Source: Halomarinibacterium sp041392125 (GTDB lineage: Bacteria > Bacteroidota > Bacteroidia > Flavobacteriales > Flavobacteriaceae). Taken from it: a DNA stretch of 64,000 nucleotides. Where the stretch lies: assembly GCA_041392125.1 (NCBI GenBank), contig JAWKMR010000005.1, forward strand, positions 186,001 through 250,000. Direction: 5' to 3'. Numbering within the stretch: position 1 is the first letter of the stretch; each line of letters starts with the position of its first letter. Below the pieces are notes generated by a model. That model was not told the DNA's origin, ran no database searches, and was given only the letters and a program-made list of their open reading frames with translations. Both the position numbers and the translations under genes were made by a program. This document shows, piece after piece, positions 38,174 to 47,581 of this stretch.

Positions 38174-39304
38174 TTATAAATGCAAAACGCTCCCTTTCTG
38201 GTCGCTTTGATCGCTACCAATAATGAAGCTTGATTTAGGAGGTTTTATGCGGAAGGTATTACCTCTGTTTTTCTGTTTCTCCATTAACTGAAAAATATAC
38301 TTGTAGGAGATATAATTAGTATCAAAAACAATCATTTTATACGATACCAAGTCTTCTTCAACAGCCCGTCTGGCTACCGATTTCACCGGAATTTTAAACG
38401 ATTCAGAAAGTTTTTTTAACAAGGATAAATCTTCGGTAAGCACCCAGATTTCATCTATATTTTCGAACATATTTTGGGGTCGTTCCTTTTTCCGCTTTTT
38501 GACTGCTTTAGTAAGTTTTACCCCAATAGAAACGATTCCTGTGGTGAGCTTATTTTTACTGAAATGCTTTTTGTAAAAAATATTCATGGCGCCATAAAAT
38601 CGATCGAGATAGGCCGCATCTTTTTGGGTACTTTCTCCTTTATAGTGCAACACTTTTTGGGTGCCAAAATACTCATTGACATATCCCGCCTTTATAAGCT
38701 TATAGCACAAGTCAATATCTTCACCATACATAAAATAATCCTCATCAAACCCGCCCACTTGAAGGTATTTTTCTCTTTTCAGAAATAGAAAAGCTCCGGC
38801 TAATATTTCTACATTTCCAATTTCATTTTCAGCTATATGTTTGGCATAATAGCCATTTTTTCCACGGGTAAACCCAATTATTTTAAAAAGCGATCTGGTT
38901 GGCGTGGGCAGATTGCGTTTACTTTCGGGTAAAAAATTACCGGTACCGTCTATATAATAAATTCCCAATGCTCCCATGGTCGATTTTCTTTCAGCAAAGG
39001 CAATACAGTTTGAGAAAGTATCTTCAGCTACAGCTGTATCAGGATTTAAAATACAAATATACTCGCCTTGCGCCAACGCCACCCCTTGATTATTAGCTTT
39101 ACTAAAGCCTACATTTTCTTTGTTTTCAATAAGTTGAACTGAAGGAAAAAGCTGTTTCACCATGGCACAACTCTCATCAGAAGAGGCGTTATCAACCACA
39201 ATAATTTCAGCATCCAGATCCCGTATCGCTCTTTGAACTGAAAGAAGACACTGTTCCAAAAAAAAACGAACATTATAATTGAGGATGATGACCGACAGCT
39301 TCAA
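38174..39304 (-). CDS. Family 2 glycosyltransferase (rhamnosyltransferase-like)
   Basis: A 376-residue GT-A enzyme starting LSVIILNYNVRFFLEQCLLS. It carries IVVDNASSDES, GFSKANNQGVALAQGEYICI, the metal-binding LNPDTAV and the acceptor-region FDEDYFMYGEDIDLCYK near 185-205. These are typical of GT2 rhamnosyl- and related transferases in polysaccharide or glycan assembly. A ~100-residue C-terminal extension (ENIDEIWVLTEDLSLLKKL) has no clear family. The start is TTG at 39304. It follows recR by 3 bases and is probably cotranscribed. Confidence 0.9.
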   Translation of the reverse strand: MKLSVIILNYNVRFFLEQCLLSVQRAIRDLDAEIIVVDNASSDESCAMVKQLFPSVQLIENKENVGFSKANNQGVALAQGEYICILNPDTAVAEDTFSNCIAFAERKSTMGALGIYYIDGTGNFLPESKRNLPTPTRSLFKIIGFTRGKNGYYAKHIAENEIGNVEILAGAFLFLKREKYLQVGGFDEDYFMYGEDIDLCYKLIKAGYVNEYFGTQKVLHYKGESTQKDAAYLDRFYGAMNIFYKKHFSKNKLTTGIVSIGVKLTKAVKKRKKERPQNMFENIDEIWVLTEDLSLLKKLSESFKIPVKSVARRAVEEDLVSYKMIVFDTNYISYKYIFQLMEKQKNRGNTFRIKPPKSSFIIGSDQSDQKGSVLHL

Positions 39305-39307
39305 GGC

Positions 39308-39928
39308 TTACGAACTTTTTAAGGAGGTTTCAAAAGGGATGCGGTGAAGGATACTGCGCCCCAAGGTAATTTCATCGGCGTATTCCAATTCATCACCTAC
39401 CGATATTCCACGGGCGATGGTAGTAGTCGTTATCTGGGTTCCTTCAAGTTGCTTAAATATATAAAAATTGGTGGTATCTCCTTCCATAGTAGAGCTAAGC
39501 GCAAAAATAATTTCGGTGATCTTACCGCTTTTTACTTTTTCAATGAGGGTCGGGATATTCAAATCGGATGGTCCAACGCCGTCCATAGGCGAAATTTTAC
39601 CACCCAATACATGATAATGCCCCTTATATTGGCTGGTATTCTCTATTGCCATAACATCGCGAATATCTTCCACAACACACACTGTGCTTTCATCACGATT
39701 GGGGTTAGCACAAATTTCACAAAGTTGTGCATCGGAAATATTATGACAATTTTTACAGAAATTAATTTGCTCTCGCATTTGCTGAAGGCTTTGAGACAGA
39801 CGTTGCGTCTGTATTTCGGGCTGCTTTAAAAGGTGCAATACCAAACGCAAGGCTGTTCGTTTCCCAATACCCGGCAATTGAGAGACTTCATTGACAGCAT
39901 TTTCAAGCAATTTTGAAGAAAAATCCAT
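39308..39928 (-). CDS. recR: Recombination protein RecR
   Basis: RecR works with RecO/RecF in loading RecA at gaps. With the ATG at 39928 it is 206 residues, the family norm; an upstream ATG at 40051 would add 41 unrelated residues and run through a terminator. The helix-hairpin-helix is LPGIGKRTALRLVLHLL. The zinc finger is CKNCHNISDAQLCEIC. The Toprim domain is VVEDIRDVMAIENT...YHVLGGKISPMDGVGP. Confidence 0.97.
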   Translation of the reverse strand: MDFSSKLLENAVNEVSQLPGIGKRTALRLVLHLLKQPEIQTQRLSQSLQQMREQINFCKNCHNISDAQLCEICANPNRDESTVCVVEDIRDVMAIENTSQYKGHYHVLGGKISPMDGVGPSDLNIPTLIEKVKSGKITEIIFALSSTMEGDTTNFYIFKQLEGTQITTTTIARGISVGDELEYADEITLGRSILHRIPFETSLKSS

Positions 39929-39957
39929 GCAGTGATTATTGGCGGAAAGATATAAAA

Positions 39958-39991
39958 AAAGCCTTAGAAATTGGAGTTTTTCTAAGGCTTT
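39958..39991 (-). terminator. Intrinsic terminator of the BNR-repeat T9SS gene
   Basis: AAAGCCTTAGAAA (39958-39970) and TTTCTAAGGCTTT (39979-39991) form a perfect 13-bp stem with an 8-base loop. On the minus strand it is followed by a T-run. It lies 20 bases after the stop at 40011 and upstream of recR. Confidence 0.8.
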
Positions 39992-40010
39992 CTGTGGAAG
40001 CGTAAAATGC

Positions 40011-42521
40011 TTAGTTCTTAATAAAACGTTTGGTAACAACCCCTTTTCCACTATTCATTCTAACAAAATAAACACCGGAATTAAGATGCGATACATTTAA
40101 AGAATGTTGTCCTTTAAAAATCACGTCAGGTTCAAAAATGACTAATTTCCCGGTCGTATCAAAAACTCGAATATCCATTTCGGCTTCTCCCTGGTACAAA
40201 ATCTTGATTTGTGAATTTGCCGGATTAGGATAAAGCGTTACAAGTTCGGAAGAAAGCACTTCATTGGTACTTAAAACAACACCATATTTTGGGGAAGCCC
40301 AAAGGCCTCTTCCGTAGGTGCCGGCATAAATTTTTCCATCTGCTTGGTTTATCTCCAATTCATTTATAATTACATTAGGTAAGTTGGTTATGAAAGGTTG
40401 CCAATCGGCAAAAGTATTATCGATGTAGTACACACCATAATCCATTCCTACATAGAGCCCGTCATCACCATTATCATCCCATACCACTGCTAACGAGCTA
40501 AAATTAGGGAGGTTGAATAAGTAATCTTGCCAAGTGGCACCACCGTCATCGGAGATACGCACTTTGGTAGCAGATGACGTTGCAATAGCAATTTTATCTG
40601 GGTTTGAAGGATGTACTGCTATAGAATTTATAAATCCTCCCGGTTGTGTCATTTGAGACCAATTAGTTAAACCACCATCGGTAGTTCTGTATAAGAAAGC
40701 GCCTCTAGAGGCATACATAACCAAACTGTTTGAAGGAGCAATTTTTAAATTATCCAGGTTACCTCCAAAATCTTGAGATATTGGCACCCAAGCACCATTA
40801 TTGCCATTACTGGGGTTTTTGTAAATTATATTATATCCACAATAGATGGTTCCCGGTATAATTGGGTCTTGTTCAAACGGAGAAACCCAATTTCCAGACC
40901 CAGAACCAGGATTACTCAATGTGGTTAAGTTGATTCCTCCTGTAGTAGTACGATACATCGCACCAAATTGAATCATCGCAAACATAAAATCAATGTTGTC
41001 TTTACTCACAAAACCCTCCATCCCATCAGCACCAACCCAATCTATCCAATTTCCAGTATTGGCATCATAAAAAGAGCTACCGTTATCTTGGGAACCTCCT
41101 GTTACACGTACTTGAGGTGTTTGGGAAACACCAATTTTGTAAAATTGACGTATGCCAATACCCGTTGTTAAGTCTTCATAATAATTAGCATTTACCGTTC
41201 CTGTATTGGTTGCTTTATAAATTCCTCCATCAGTTCCAACATACAGTGTAGAACCTATAAATTCAAGGATATCTACATCGGCGTGGCAATAACCAATATT
41301 GGCATTTGCAGCCGCATTAGGAATCCAGTCGGCAGTACAAGAAAAAGTGGCTCCCCCATCGGTTGACCGCCAAGTCAAAACTCCGGCAATGTGAACTTCG
41401 TTTTCATCATTAGGATTTACAGTAATATCCATATCGCGAGGGGCTTGCCCTCCGGGGTCAAATCCTGCGGTGTCATATCCAAAATAATTTCTTCCGGTAT
41501 GATCCAGTTCAGTAAAAGATGCTCCGCTATTTGTTGATTGGTAAAATCCTCCAAATTGACCACTATCTGCTTCCACAACATAAACAATATCAGGATTATT
41601 AGCAGAAACTCCAATCATCTTGGGACCACTATCAAAACCTCCTATTTGGGTAAAGTTGACGCCTCCATCTGAAGAAAGCCAGAATCCATTTCCGGAGGCA
41701 TAGACAGTGTTGGTATCTCCTGGTCTGAATTCTACGTCATACGCTCTATTTTCAGAATTTATAAGTTTTGTCCAAGTACTTCCTCCATCTGTAGAACCAT
41801 AAATACCATTGTTTTGGGAAGTTGCAAACATGATATTTGAATCTGTTGGGTTAAGTAAAATTTTATTTATTAGAGATGCTCCGGCATTTCCTAAAAGATT
41901 CCAAGTGCTTCCAGCATCAGTAGATTTGTAAATAAGTCCACTACCGGATCCAAAAAAATAGGTATCTGAATCATTTGGATCTATCGCCACCGAATATACA
42001 TATAAGTTGGAAAAGTAATCTCCCAATGGTGCCCAAGTAGCGCCCCCATCTACTGTTCTCCAAACACCTCCGGTATTGGCGCCTACTATTATGTGGTTGT
42101 TATTAGTAGCATCTACGGCAATTCCTGTAATTCTACCAACCCCTGGACTCCAGTGAGTAGTAGCATTCCAGTAATCCGGACCTAGTTCTTGCCAATTATC
42201 AAAAAGGTTTTGTCTTTCACTTGCTGTTTCGTTGAGAAAGGCATTATAACGCTCTAATTCGACAAGTCTTTCTGTAAATGGGGTTAAGTAACCTTCTTCA
42301 TTTTTTAATCGATTGGCCATATATTCCCAACGTTTAAATGGAATGTAGCCACTACCACGTCCTTTGTCTTTATCAGCAAAATAAGTTTCGGCGTTGTTTA
42401 CAATTTCTTCTACGGAATAGGTACCCGCTTCAATCATTTGTAAATATTCTTGCGAATACACTAATTGACTAATGCCTAGCAGTAGAAAAATACTAAAGGA
42501 AAAAAATAGTTTCTTTTTCAT
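40011..42521 (-). CDS. Secreted BNR/sortilin-type beta-propeller protein with T9SS sorting domain
   Basis: An 836-residue exported protein. Signal peptide ~1-23 (ending LVYSQ). A 110-residue N-terminal region precedes a long array of BNR/Asp-box repeats (S.DGG.TW: TVDGGATWAPLG, STDGGSTWTKL, SSDGGVNFTQI, SDDGGATWQDY), forming one or two sortilin-like propellers up to ~745. A type A T9SS sorting domain follows from LYPNPANSQIKI. Proteins of this kind are found on flavobacterial surfaces, some linked to gliding or glycan binding; the ligand is unknown. It has its own promoter (42541-42571) and terminator. Confidence 0.9.
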   Translation of the reverse strand: MKKKLFFSFSIFLLLGISQLVYSQEYLQMIEAGTYSVEEIVNNAETYFADKDKGRGSGYIPFKRWEYMANRLKNEEGYLTPFTERLVELERYNAFLNETASERQNLFDNWQELGPDYWNATTHWSPGVGRITGIAVDATNNNHIIVGANTGGVWRTVDGGATWAPLGDYFSNLYVYSVAIDPNDSDTYFFGSGSGLIYKSTDAGSTWNLLGNAGASLINKILLNPTDSNIMFATSQNNGIYGSTDGGSTWTKLINSENRAYDVEFRPGDTNTVYASGNGFWLSSDGGVNFTQIGGFDSGPKMIGVSANNPDIVYVVEADSGQFGGFYQSTNSGASFTELDHTGRNYFGYDTAGFDPGGQAPRDMDITVNPNDENEVHIAGVLTWRSTDGGATFSCTADWIPNAAANANIGYCHADVDILEFIGSTLYVGTDGGIYKATNTGTVNANYYEDLTTGIGIRQFYKIGVSQTPQVRVTGGSQDNGSSFYDANTGNWIDWVGADGMEGFVSKDNIDFMFAMIQFGAMYRTTTGGINLTTLSNPGSGSGNWVSPFEQDPIIPGTIYCGYNIIYKNPSNGNNGAWVPISQDFGGNLDNLKIAPSNSLVMYASRGAFLYRTTDGGLTNWSQMTQPGGFINSIAVHPSNPDKIAIATSSATKVRISDDGGATWQDYLFNLPNFSSLAVVWDDNGDDGLYVGMDYGVYYIDNTFADWQPFITNLPNVIINELEINQADGKIYAGTYGRGLWASPKYGVVLSTNEVLSSELVTLYPNPANSQIKILYQGEAEMDIRVFDTTGKLVIFEPDVIFKGQHSLNVSHLNSGVYFVRMNSGKGVVTKRFIKN

Positions 42522-42540
42522 AATTGATACGTTTAATCTT

Positions 42541-42571
42541 CAAAGTTACGATTCAAAATCTTCTTATTCAA
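42541..42571 (-). promoter_or_regulatory. Promoter of the BNR-repeat T9SS gene
   Basis: The minus strand carries TTG (42569-42571), 20 bases, then TAACTTTG (42541-42548). This is a full match to the Bacteroidota consensus, 20 bases before the ATG at 42521. Confidence 0.7.
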
Positions 42572-42642
42572 GTAAAATAAATAAATTAGGACTTCTTTTA
42601 TATAGCAACGGAAAGTCATAAAAAAGTCATCGATAGAAATTT

Positions 42643-42650
42643 TAAGTTTG
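42643..42650 (+). promoter_or_regulatory. -7 promoter element of the solute symporter gene
   Basis: TAAGTTTG matches TAnnTTTG and lies 34 bases before the ATG at 42685. No clear TTG is found upstream. Confidence 0.4.
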
Positions 42651-42684
42651 TATTTTTAACCAAAATTAAAACCGCTTTATCACT

Positions 42685-44142
42685 ATGCAGCCCATATATA
42701 TTTTAATTCTTATTGCATTATATTTTGGGGTTCTTATGCTTATCTCTTATTTAACCGGAAAAGAAGATAGTAATGAGGTTTTTTTTAGGGCGGGCAAGCA
42801 ATCGCCATGGTATTTGGTTGCCTTTGGAATGATTGGTGCCTCTTTAAGTGGGGTTACTTTTATATCGGTGCCCGGTTGGGTTGGAGCTTCCGGATTTTCC
42901 TATTTTCAGGTGGTTTTAGGATATTTTGTAGGATACTTTGTGGTGGCTTTTGTGTTATTACCTATTTACTATAAGCAAAATGTAACCTCTATTTATCAAT
43001 ATCTGGAAGCGCGATTTGGGGTTGTAAGTTATAAAACAGGTGCTTTTTTCTTCTTTATTTCGAGGGTGTTAGGTGCTTCTTTCAGATTGTTTTTAGTAGC
43101 TATTGTGTTACAACAATTTGTCTTTGATGCGCTCCATATTCCTTTTGAAATTACCGTGGTTATCTCTATTTTATTGATTTGGATTTACACTAACAAAGGG
43201 GGGATTAAAACAATCGTTTGGACAGACACCCTTCAAACACTATTTATGATTGTTGCTGTATGCCTATCTATTCATTTTATCACGAATGAATTGTCCTGGA
43301 GTTTTTCCGATTTTTTAGCTTCGGAAGAACTTAAAAAATACAACACCATTTTTTCCACCGAAAACTTCTTCAAAAAAAATCATTTCCTAAAATCCTTTTT
43401 TGGAGGAATGTTTATTACCATTTGTATGACGGGACTGGATCAAGACATGATGCAAAAAAATCTTACCTGCAAAAGCTTGAAAGATGCTCAAAAAAACATG
43501 GTAACCTTTAGTATTGTCTTGGTAGTAGTTACCTTTCTATTTTTATTATTGGGCGCGTTGTTATTTATCTATGCCGAAAAATTTAATATTGCCATCCCTT
43601 TCATGGACGGTAACGCAAAGACTGATCTACTCTTTCCAGAAATTGCACTTAATAGCGGACTGGGAATTACCCTTGGAATCACTTTCCTTTTAGGTTTAAT
43701 TGCGGCTGCTTACAGTAGCGCAGACAGTGCTTTAACATCCCTTACCACCAGTTTTTGTGTGGACTTTTTAAATATTGAAAAACAACCCGAAGCAAAACAA
43801 AAAAAAGTACGGAAACTAACACATATAGCGATGAGTTTTCTTTTGGTTATAGTCATTATTGTATTTAAATACATCCTTACCAGTAATGTCATAGATAGCT
43901 TATTGGTAGTAGCAGGGTATACCTATGGCCCGCTGTTGGGTCTCTTTGCTTTTGGTATTTTCACCAAATTTAAAATACGAGATAAGTATGTGTGGATAGT
44001 AACGCTGGCATCCGTAATTATTATTTCTATTATTGGGAATATTCCTGCTGAAAAATTAGGAGGATACCAAGTGGGTTACGAATTATTACCCATTAATGGT
44101 CTCATTACTTTTTTAGGACTTATATTGATTCGTAGAAAGTAA
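42685..44142 (+). CDS. Sodium:solute symporter (SSS family)
   Basis: A 485-residue polytopic inner-membrane transporter with about 13 helices. The SSS signature is seen in GKQSPWYLVAFGMIGASLSG near 38-57, TNKGGIKTIVWTDTLQTLFM near 168-187, the sodium-site region GLIAAAYSSADSALTSLTTS near 340-360, and a long final pair of helices. It couples sodium entry to uptake of a sugar, organic acid or amino acid; the substrate cannot be read from sequence. Its last 30 bases overlap the 3' end of the convergent CoA-binding gene. Confidence 0.92.
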   Translation: MQPIYILILIALYFGVLMLISYLTGKEDSNEVFFRAGKQSPWYLVAFGMIGASLSGVTFISVPGWVGASGFSYFQVVLGYFVGYFVVAFVLLPIYYKQNVTSIYQYLEARFGVVSYKTGAFFFFISRVLGASFRLFLVAIVLQQFVFDALHIPFEITVVISILLIWIYTNKGGIKTIVWTDTLQTLFMIVAVCLSIHFITNELSWSFSDFLASEELKKYNTIFSTENFFKKNHFLKSFFGGMFITICMTGLDQDMMQKNLTCKSLKDAQKNMVTFSIVLVVVTFLFLLLGALLFIYAEKFNIAIPFMDGNAKTDLLFPEIALNSGLGITLGITFLLGLIAAAYSSADSALTSLTTSFCVDFLNIEKQPEAKQKKVRKLTHIAMSFLLVIVIIVFKYILTSNVIDSLLVVAGYTYGPLLGLFAFGIFTKFKIRDKYVWIVTLASVIIISIIGNIPAEKLGGYQVGYELLPINGLITFLGLILIRRK

Positions 44143-44529
44143 TACAAGTGTGCAAGCAACCTCTACGGCGATATTATTTTCTTGTAAAATTTTATAGAAT
44201 TCAGGATTTTCTGTTCCCGGATTAAAAATGACTCGTTTTGGTTTTAAAGAGCAGATGTAGTCATAATATTCAGGTTGATGTTTTGGACTGATATATAAGG
44301 TCACTGTGTCAATACCTTTGAAAGGAATTTTTTCGGTTTCAATTGCAACACCTCGAATAACCCCACTTTGCAACCCAATAGCAGTTACGGAAAATTTATG
44401 ATCCAAAAGTCTATTAATAGCCATATAGGCATACCTATTAGGATTTGTACTTGCACCAATAACTAACGTTTTTTTCAATTTTGTTTTTTCAATAAATAGG
44501 TTAGCAGGGATTAAATATAAAGAAAACAT
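44113..44529 (-). CDS. CoA-binding domain protein
   Basis: A 138-residue single-domain Rossmann protein of the CoA-binding (YccU-like) family: KKTLVIGASTNPNRYAYMAI at ~19-38, VTAIGLQSG, VTLYISPKHQPEYYDYI and KRVIFNPGTENPEF with the NPGTEN motif. Function is unknown; relatives bind CoA or nucleotides. The ATG at 44529 gives an 18-residue N-terminal extension over most relatives; no nearer ATG exists. Its 3' end overlaps the symporter gene tail-to-tail by 30 bases. Confidence 0.88.
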   Translation of the reverse strand: MFSLYLIPANLFIEKTKLKKTLVIGASTNPNRYAYMAINRLLDHKFSVTAIGLQSGVIRGVAIETEKIPFKGIDTVTLYISPKHQPEYYDYICSLKPKRVIFNPGTENPEFYKILQENNIAVEVACTLVLLSTNQYKS

Positions 44530-44658
44530 AAATCTTCGTTAAAAAATTGAGCCGCTGTAACATAATACCAAATACCTCGTCTATACTTATGAAATATTTC
44601 AAGTCTTTATTGTGAAAATTTTACGTTGATGGTTAGTGTTAATAATAGCAGTAAAGAC

Positions 44659-44692
44659 AAGGCCCGGAGTTCTAGACTTCGGGCCTTTTTTG
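44659..44692 (+). terminator. Strong intrinsic terminator upstream of the receptor gene
   Basis: AAGGCCCGGAGT (44659-44670) pairs with ACTTCGGGCCTT (44676-44687) around a 5-base loop and is followed by six T. This is one of the strongest hairpins in the window, but no gene ends before it on the plus strand within 500 bases. It may end a short leader RNA or small RNA, or act as an attenuator for the gene at 44810. Confidence 0.75.
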
Positions 44693-44809
44693 TTAATGTT
44701 ACGTTAAAGAAAAAAAAGCGTGTAACAGCTTTTTATCAAATTCGTCATATGGATGTTACTTTTAGTAACCATCAGTCAAATAAATCAAAAAACAACCAAA
44801 CCACTTACA

Positions 44810-47344
44810 ATGAAACAATTACTCATTATTTTTGCCCTATTTGTGGGCTTTAATTCGTATGCATTTACTGACCCAACAGGTGAAAAATTAGGAAAAATTA
44901 CCGGAATTGTCTTAGACAAAACCCTTCAACAACCAATCCCCTATGTAACGGTTGTTGTTAAAGACCTTAGCGGAAATATTATTACCGGAGGGGTAACCGA
45001 CGATAATGGAAAGTTCACTATTGAAGAAATCCCCGAAGGAAAAAGCACTGTAAACATTCAGTATATTGGTTACAAAACCTATTCTACACAAATTGAAATT
45101 TCCCGAAGTGACAGAACCATTGATTTAGGAAATATTCTTTTAGAAGAGGATGTTGAAGCCCTTGGTGAAGTAACTGTTACAGCAGAGCGCTCCACCATTC
45201 AACAAAAAATGGATCGGAAGGTAATTACTGTAGGGAAAGACTTAACCACAGCTGGTCCTACTGCGTCCGATATTATGAATAATCTTCCTTCGGTGAGCGT
45301 AGATCAACAAACCGGAGAACTCTCTATGCGAGGAAACCAAAATGTGCGCGTCATGGTGGACGGAAAACTTTCAAACGTTCCGGTAGCACAATTGTTAAAA
45401 CAAATTCCTTCCGCCTCTATTAAACAAATTGAATTAATTACCAATCCTTCAGCCAAATACAATCCCGAAGGAATGAGTGGGATTATTAATATTATCCTTC
45501 ATAAAAATGTAACAGTAGGCTTTAATGGTAATGCCAGTGTGGGGCTTTCGTATGAAAAGCAACCCAAGTTCACCTCTAATATTGATATGAATTACCGTAA
45601 CGGAAAGTTCAATTTCTATGGTAATTGGGGACATAATACTTCTATTAATGAAAATTACGGAAACATTTTAAGGCCCCAAGACAATATTGAACAGTTCTTT
45701 AAATTTGATGATCATAGCCAATCCAATTTATTTAAAGTAGGGGTAGATTTTTATCTAAATGATAAAAACACGATTTCATTCTTTACCAACCAGAACCTGT
45801 ATGATGGAAAAACACTGGGTTTAACCGATATTCAATATTATGACGACCCTAGTTTCAATGAAATTCAGGATTTTTTAAGCGATAATGAAAATTTATCTTC
45901 TCAATATAATTTTGATTACAAATTAGATTTCAACAAAGAAGGCCATAATATAGAATTGGAAGCCGATTATAACGATTTCAGCAACGATGAAAATGCAGAC
46001 TTTGTGTTTTCAGGGGCTACTGCCGGGAATGATTATATGGATGTGGTAAATACAGATAGAGACCAACTCACGGTAAACTTAGATTATGTAAATCCCCTTT
46101 CTGAAAGTACTAAACTGGAAGTAGGATTGGAAGCCCGTTTGTTCAATTCAAACATTGGAAGAACTTCTAACCAAATGGTTGTAAACCCGTTTGATGTAGA
46201 AGGTGCCCTTATAGCATCGCCCAGTACCCTATTTGATTATAGTCGCGATATTTACTCAGCCTATGTTACGTATGGTAAAACCTGGGAAAAGTTTAGTATT
46301 CAAGTAGGCGTACGTGCCGAAAACGTAGAAGTTACCGCAGCAACCGAAGAGGCATATGGTACCGGTGTGGTAACCGATGACTTAACTTTTGTAAATACCG
46401 ATCCTGAAGTAACCGTTACTACAGAAGGGGACACAGTTTTCAAAAATTTTGTAAACGATTACTTCCAGTTGTATCCTTCGGCATTTTTTACCTACACTCC
46501 TTCTGAAAAAAATCAGTTTCAGGTAAGTTACAGCCGTCGTGTGGACCGCCCCGGAGTAGATCAAATAAACCCTATTCGCGAATGGAGCACACCACTTATT
46601 TCTTCCTTCGGAAAAACAAGTTTAACACCTCAATTTACCAATTCTATTGAAACCAACTATACCCGAAATCTGGAAAAAGGAAGTGTCACTGCCGGTGTCT
46701 TTTACAGAGTCATTGAAGATGAAATTAACAGAGCACTCTTTATTGACCGTATAGATAAAAACAAAGTTATCTTAACCCACGATAATTTTGATAATACATC
46801 GGCCTATGGGGTAGAGCTTTCCAGTAACTACCGCCCTTTTAAATTTTGGAGTTTTAATGCCAGTTTCGATTTATATAACCAAACACAAAAAGGAATTGCA
46901 GAGCAGTTAGTAGATCCTGAAAATCCCGAAACTAGCGATATCATTCTTAATAACTACGAGGTAGATAACATTCAATACAATTTTAGAATGTTCAATAATT
47001 TTAGTGTAACTAAAAAATTGAGCTTTTCGGCCTTTGGTTTTTATAGAGGAAAATCCAGAAACCTTCAATTTACAGTAGACCCTATGTATTTTGTAAATAT
47101 TGGAGCCCGTTATAATTTATGGGACGGTCGTGGTACTTTCAGCCTAAATTACAACGATATATTCAACACCATGAAGTTTGCTTTTGAAGGTGAATTACCC
47201 TACGTTCAAACCGGTGCTTTTAACTGGGAAAGTCAAACAGTGAATGTGAACTTATCCTATCGTTTTGGCGGTGGAAAATACAGAGCTAAGTCTCGTAAAA
47301 GTAGAGATGATAGAGAAAAAGACGGTGGTGGGGGAATTTTCTAG
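44810..47344 (+). CDS. Outer-membrane beta-barrel receptor (TonB-dependent type)
   Basis: The ATG at 44810 begins the signal peptide MKQLLIIFALFVGFNSYAF; a TTG-frame extension to 44753 is unlikely. The 844-residue product has a carboxypeptidase-D-like domain (GKITGIVLDKTLQQPIPYVT, GVTDDNGKFTIEEIPEG; ~25-110), a plug (DIMNNLPSVSVDQQTG, LSMRGNQNVRVMVDGK, IKQIELITNPSAKYNPEGMS) and an outer-membrane-protein beta-barrel domain of the FecA-like/OMP_b-brl_2 type. It ends in a Lys/Arg/Asp-rich, Gly-rich tail (SRKSRDDREKDGGGG), which is odd because most such barrels end in an aromatic strand. The substrate is unknown. Confidence 0.9.
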   Translation: MKQLLIIFALFVGFNSYAFTDPTGEKLGKITGIVLDKTLQQPIPYVTVVVKDLSGNIITGGVTDDNGKFTIEEIPEGKSTVNIQYIGYKTYSTQIEISRSDRTIDLGNILLEEDVEALGEVTVTAERSTIQQKMDRKVITVGKDLTTAGPTASDIMNNLPSVSVDQQTGELSMRGNQNVRVMVDGKLSNVPVAQLLKQIPSASIKQIELITNPSAKYNPEGMSGIINIILHKNVTVGFNGNASVGLSYEKQPKFTSNIDMNYRNGKFNFYGNWGHNTSINENYGNILRPQDNIEQFFKFDDHSQSNLFKVGVDFYLNDKNTISFFTNQNLYDGKTLGLTDIQYYDDPSFNEIQDFLSDNENLSSQYNFDYKLDFNKEGHNIELEADYNDFSNDENADFVFSGATAGNDYMDVVNTDRDQLTVNLDYVNPLSESTKLEVGLEARLFNSNIGRTSNQMVVNPFDVEGALIASPSTLFDYSRDIYSAYVTYGKTWEKFSIQVGVRAENVEVTAATEEAYGTGVVTDDLTFVNTDPEVTVTTEGDTVFKNFVNDYFQLYPSAFFTYTPSEKNQFQVSYSRRVDRPGVDQINPIREWSTPLISSFGKTSLTPQFTNSIETNYTRNLEKGSVTAGVFYRVIEDEINRALFIDRIDKNKVILTHDNFDNTSAYGVELSSNYRPFKFWSFNASFDLYNQTQKGIAEQLVDPENPETSDIILNNYEVDNIQYNFRMFNNFSVTKKLSFSAFGFYRGKSRNLQFTVDPMYFVNIGARYNLWDGRGTFSLNYNDIFNTMKFAFEGELPYVQTGAFNWESQTVNVNLSYRFGGGKYRAKSRKSRDDREKDGGGGIF

Positions 47345-47496
47345 TAGCCTGAAGCTAAAAATGTTATAGTAACGTTAAATTTTCATTAGTACTGAAACAT
47401 TTTAATGAAATCTAAGTCTATTATGAAACACCTAAACTTACTTGTTTTATAATTTATTTGGATTAGCCTCTTAAAAAAATTAATAGCATGTTAGGT

Positions 47497-47535
47497 AAAC
47501 CCTCTTTCCGAAAATATGTAGGAAGGAGGGTTTTT
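47497..47535 (+). terminator. Intrinsic terminator after the receptor gene
   Basis: AAACCCTCTTTCC (47497-47509) pairs with GGAAGGAGGGTTT (47521-47533) with one G-T pair and an 11-base loop, then T-rich sequence. It lies ~150 bases after the receptor stop; the intervening bases show no gene. Confidence 0.75.
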
Positions 47536-47581
47536 AATTTAATTTGAGTATTATTGTGGTTCAATTACTTCAAATTAAAAC

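Noticed and set aside
39929..40051. Upstream ATG start for recR
   Set aside because: It adds 41 residues unlike RecR and would span the intrinsic terminator at 39958-39991.
44626..44853. A 75-codon plus-strand frame starting MMVSVNNSSK
   Set aside because: It runs through a strong terminator hairpin and into the signal peptide of the receptor in another frame; its composition is not protein-like.
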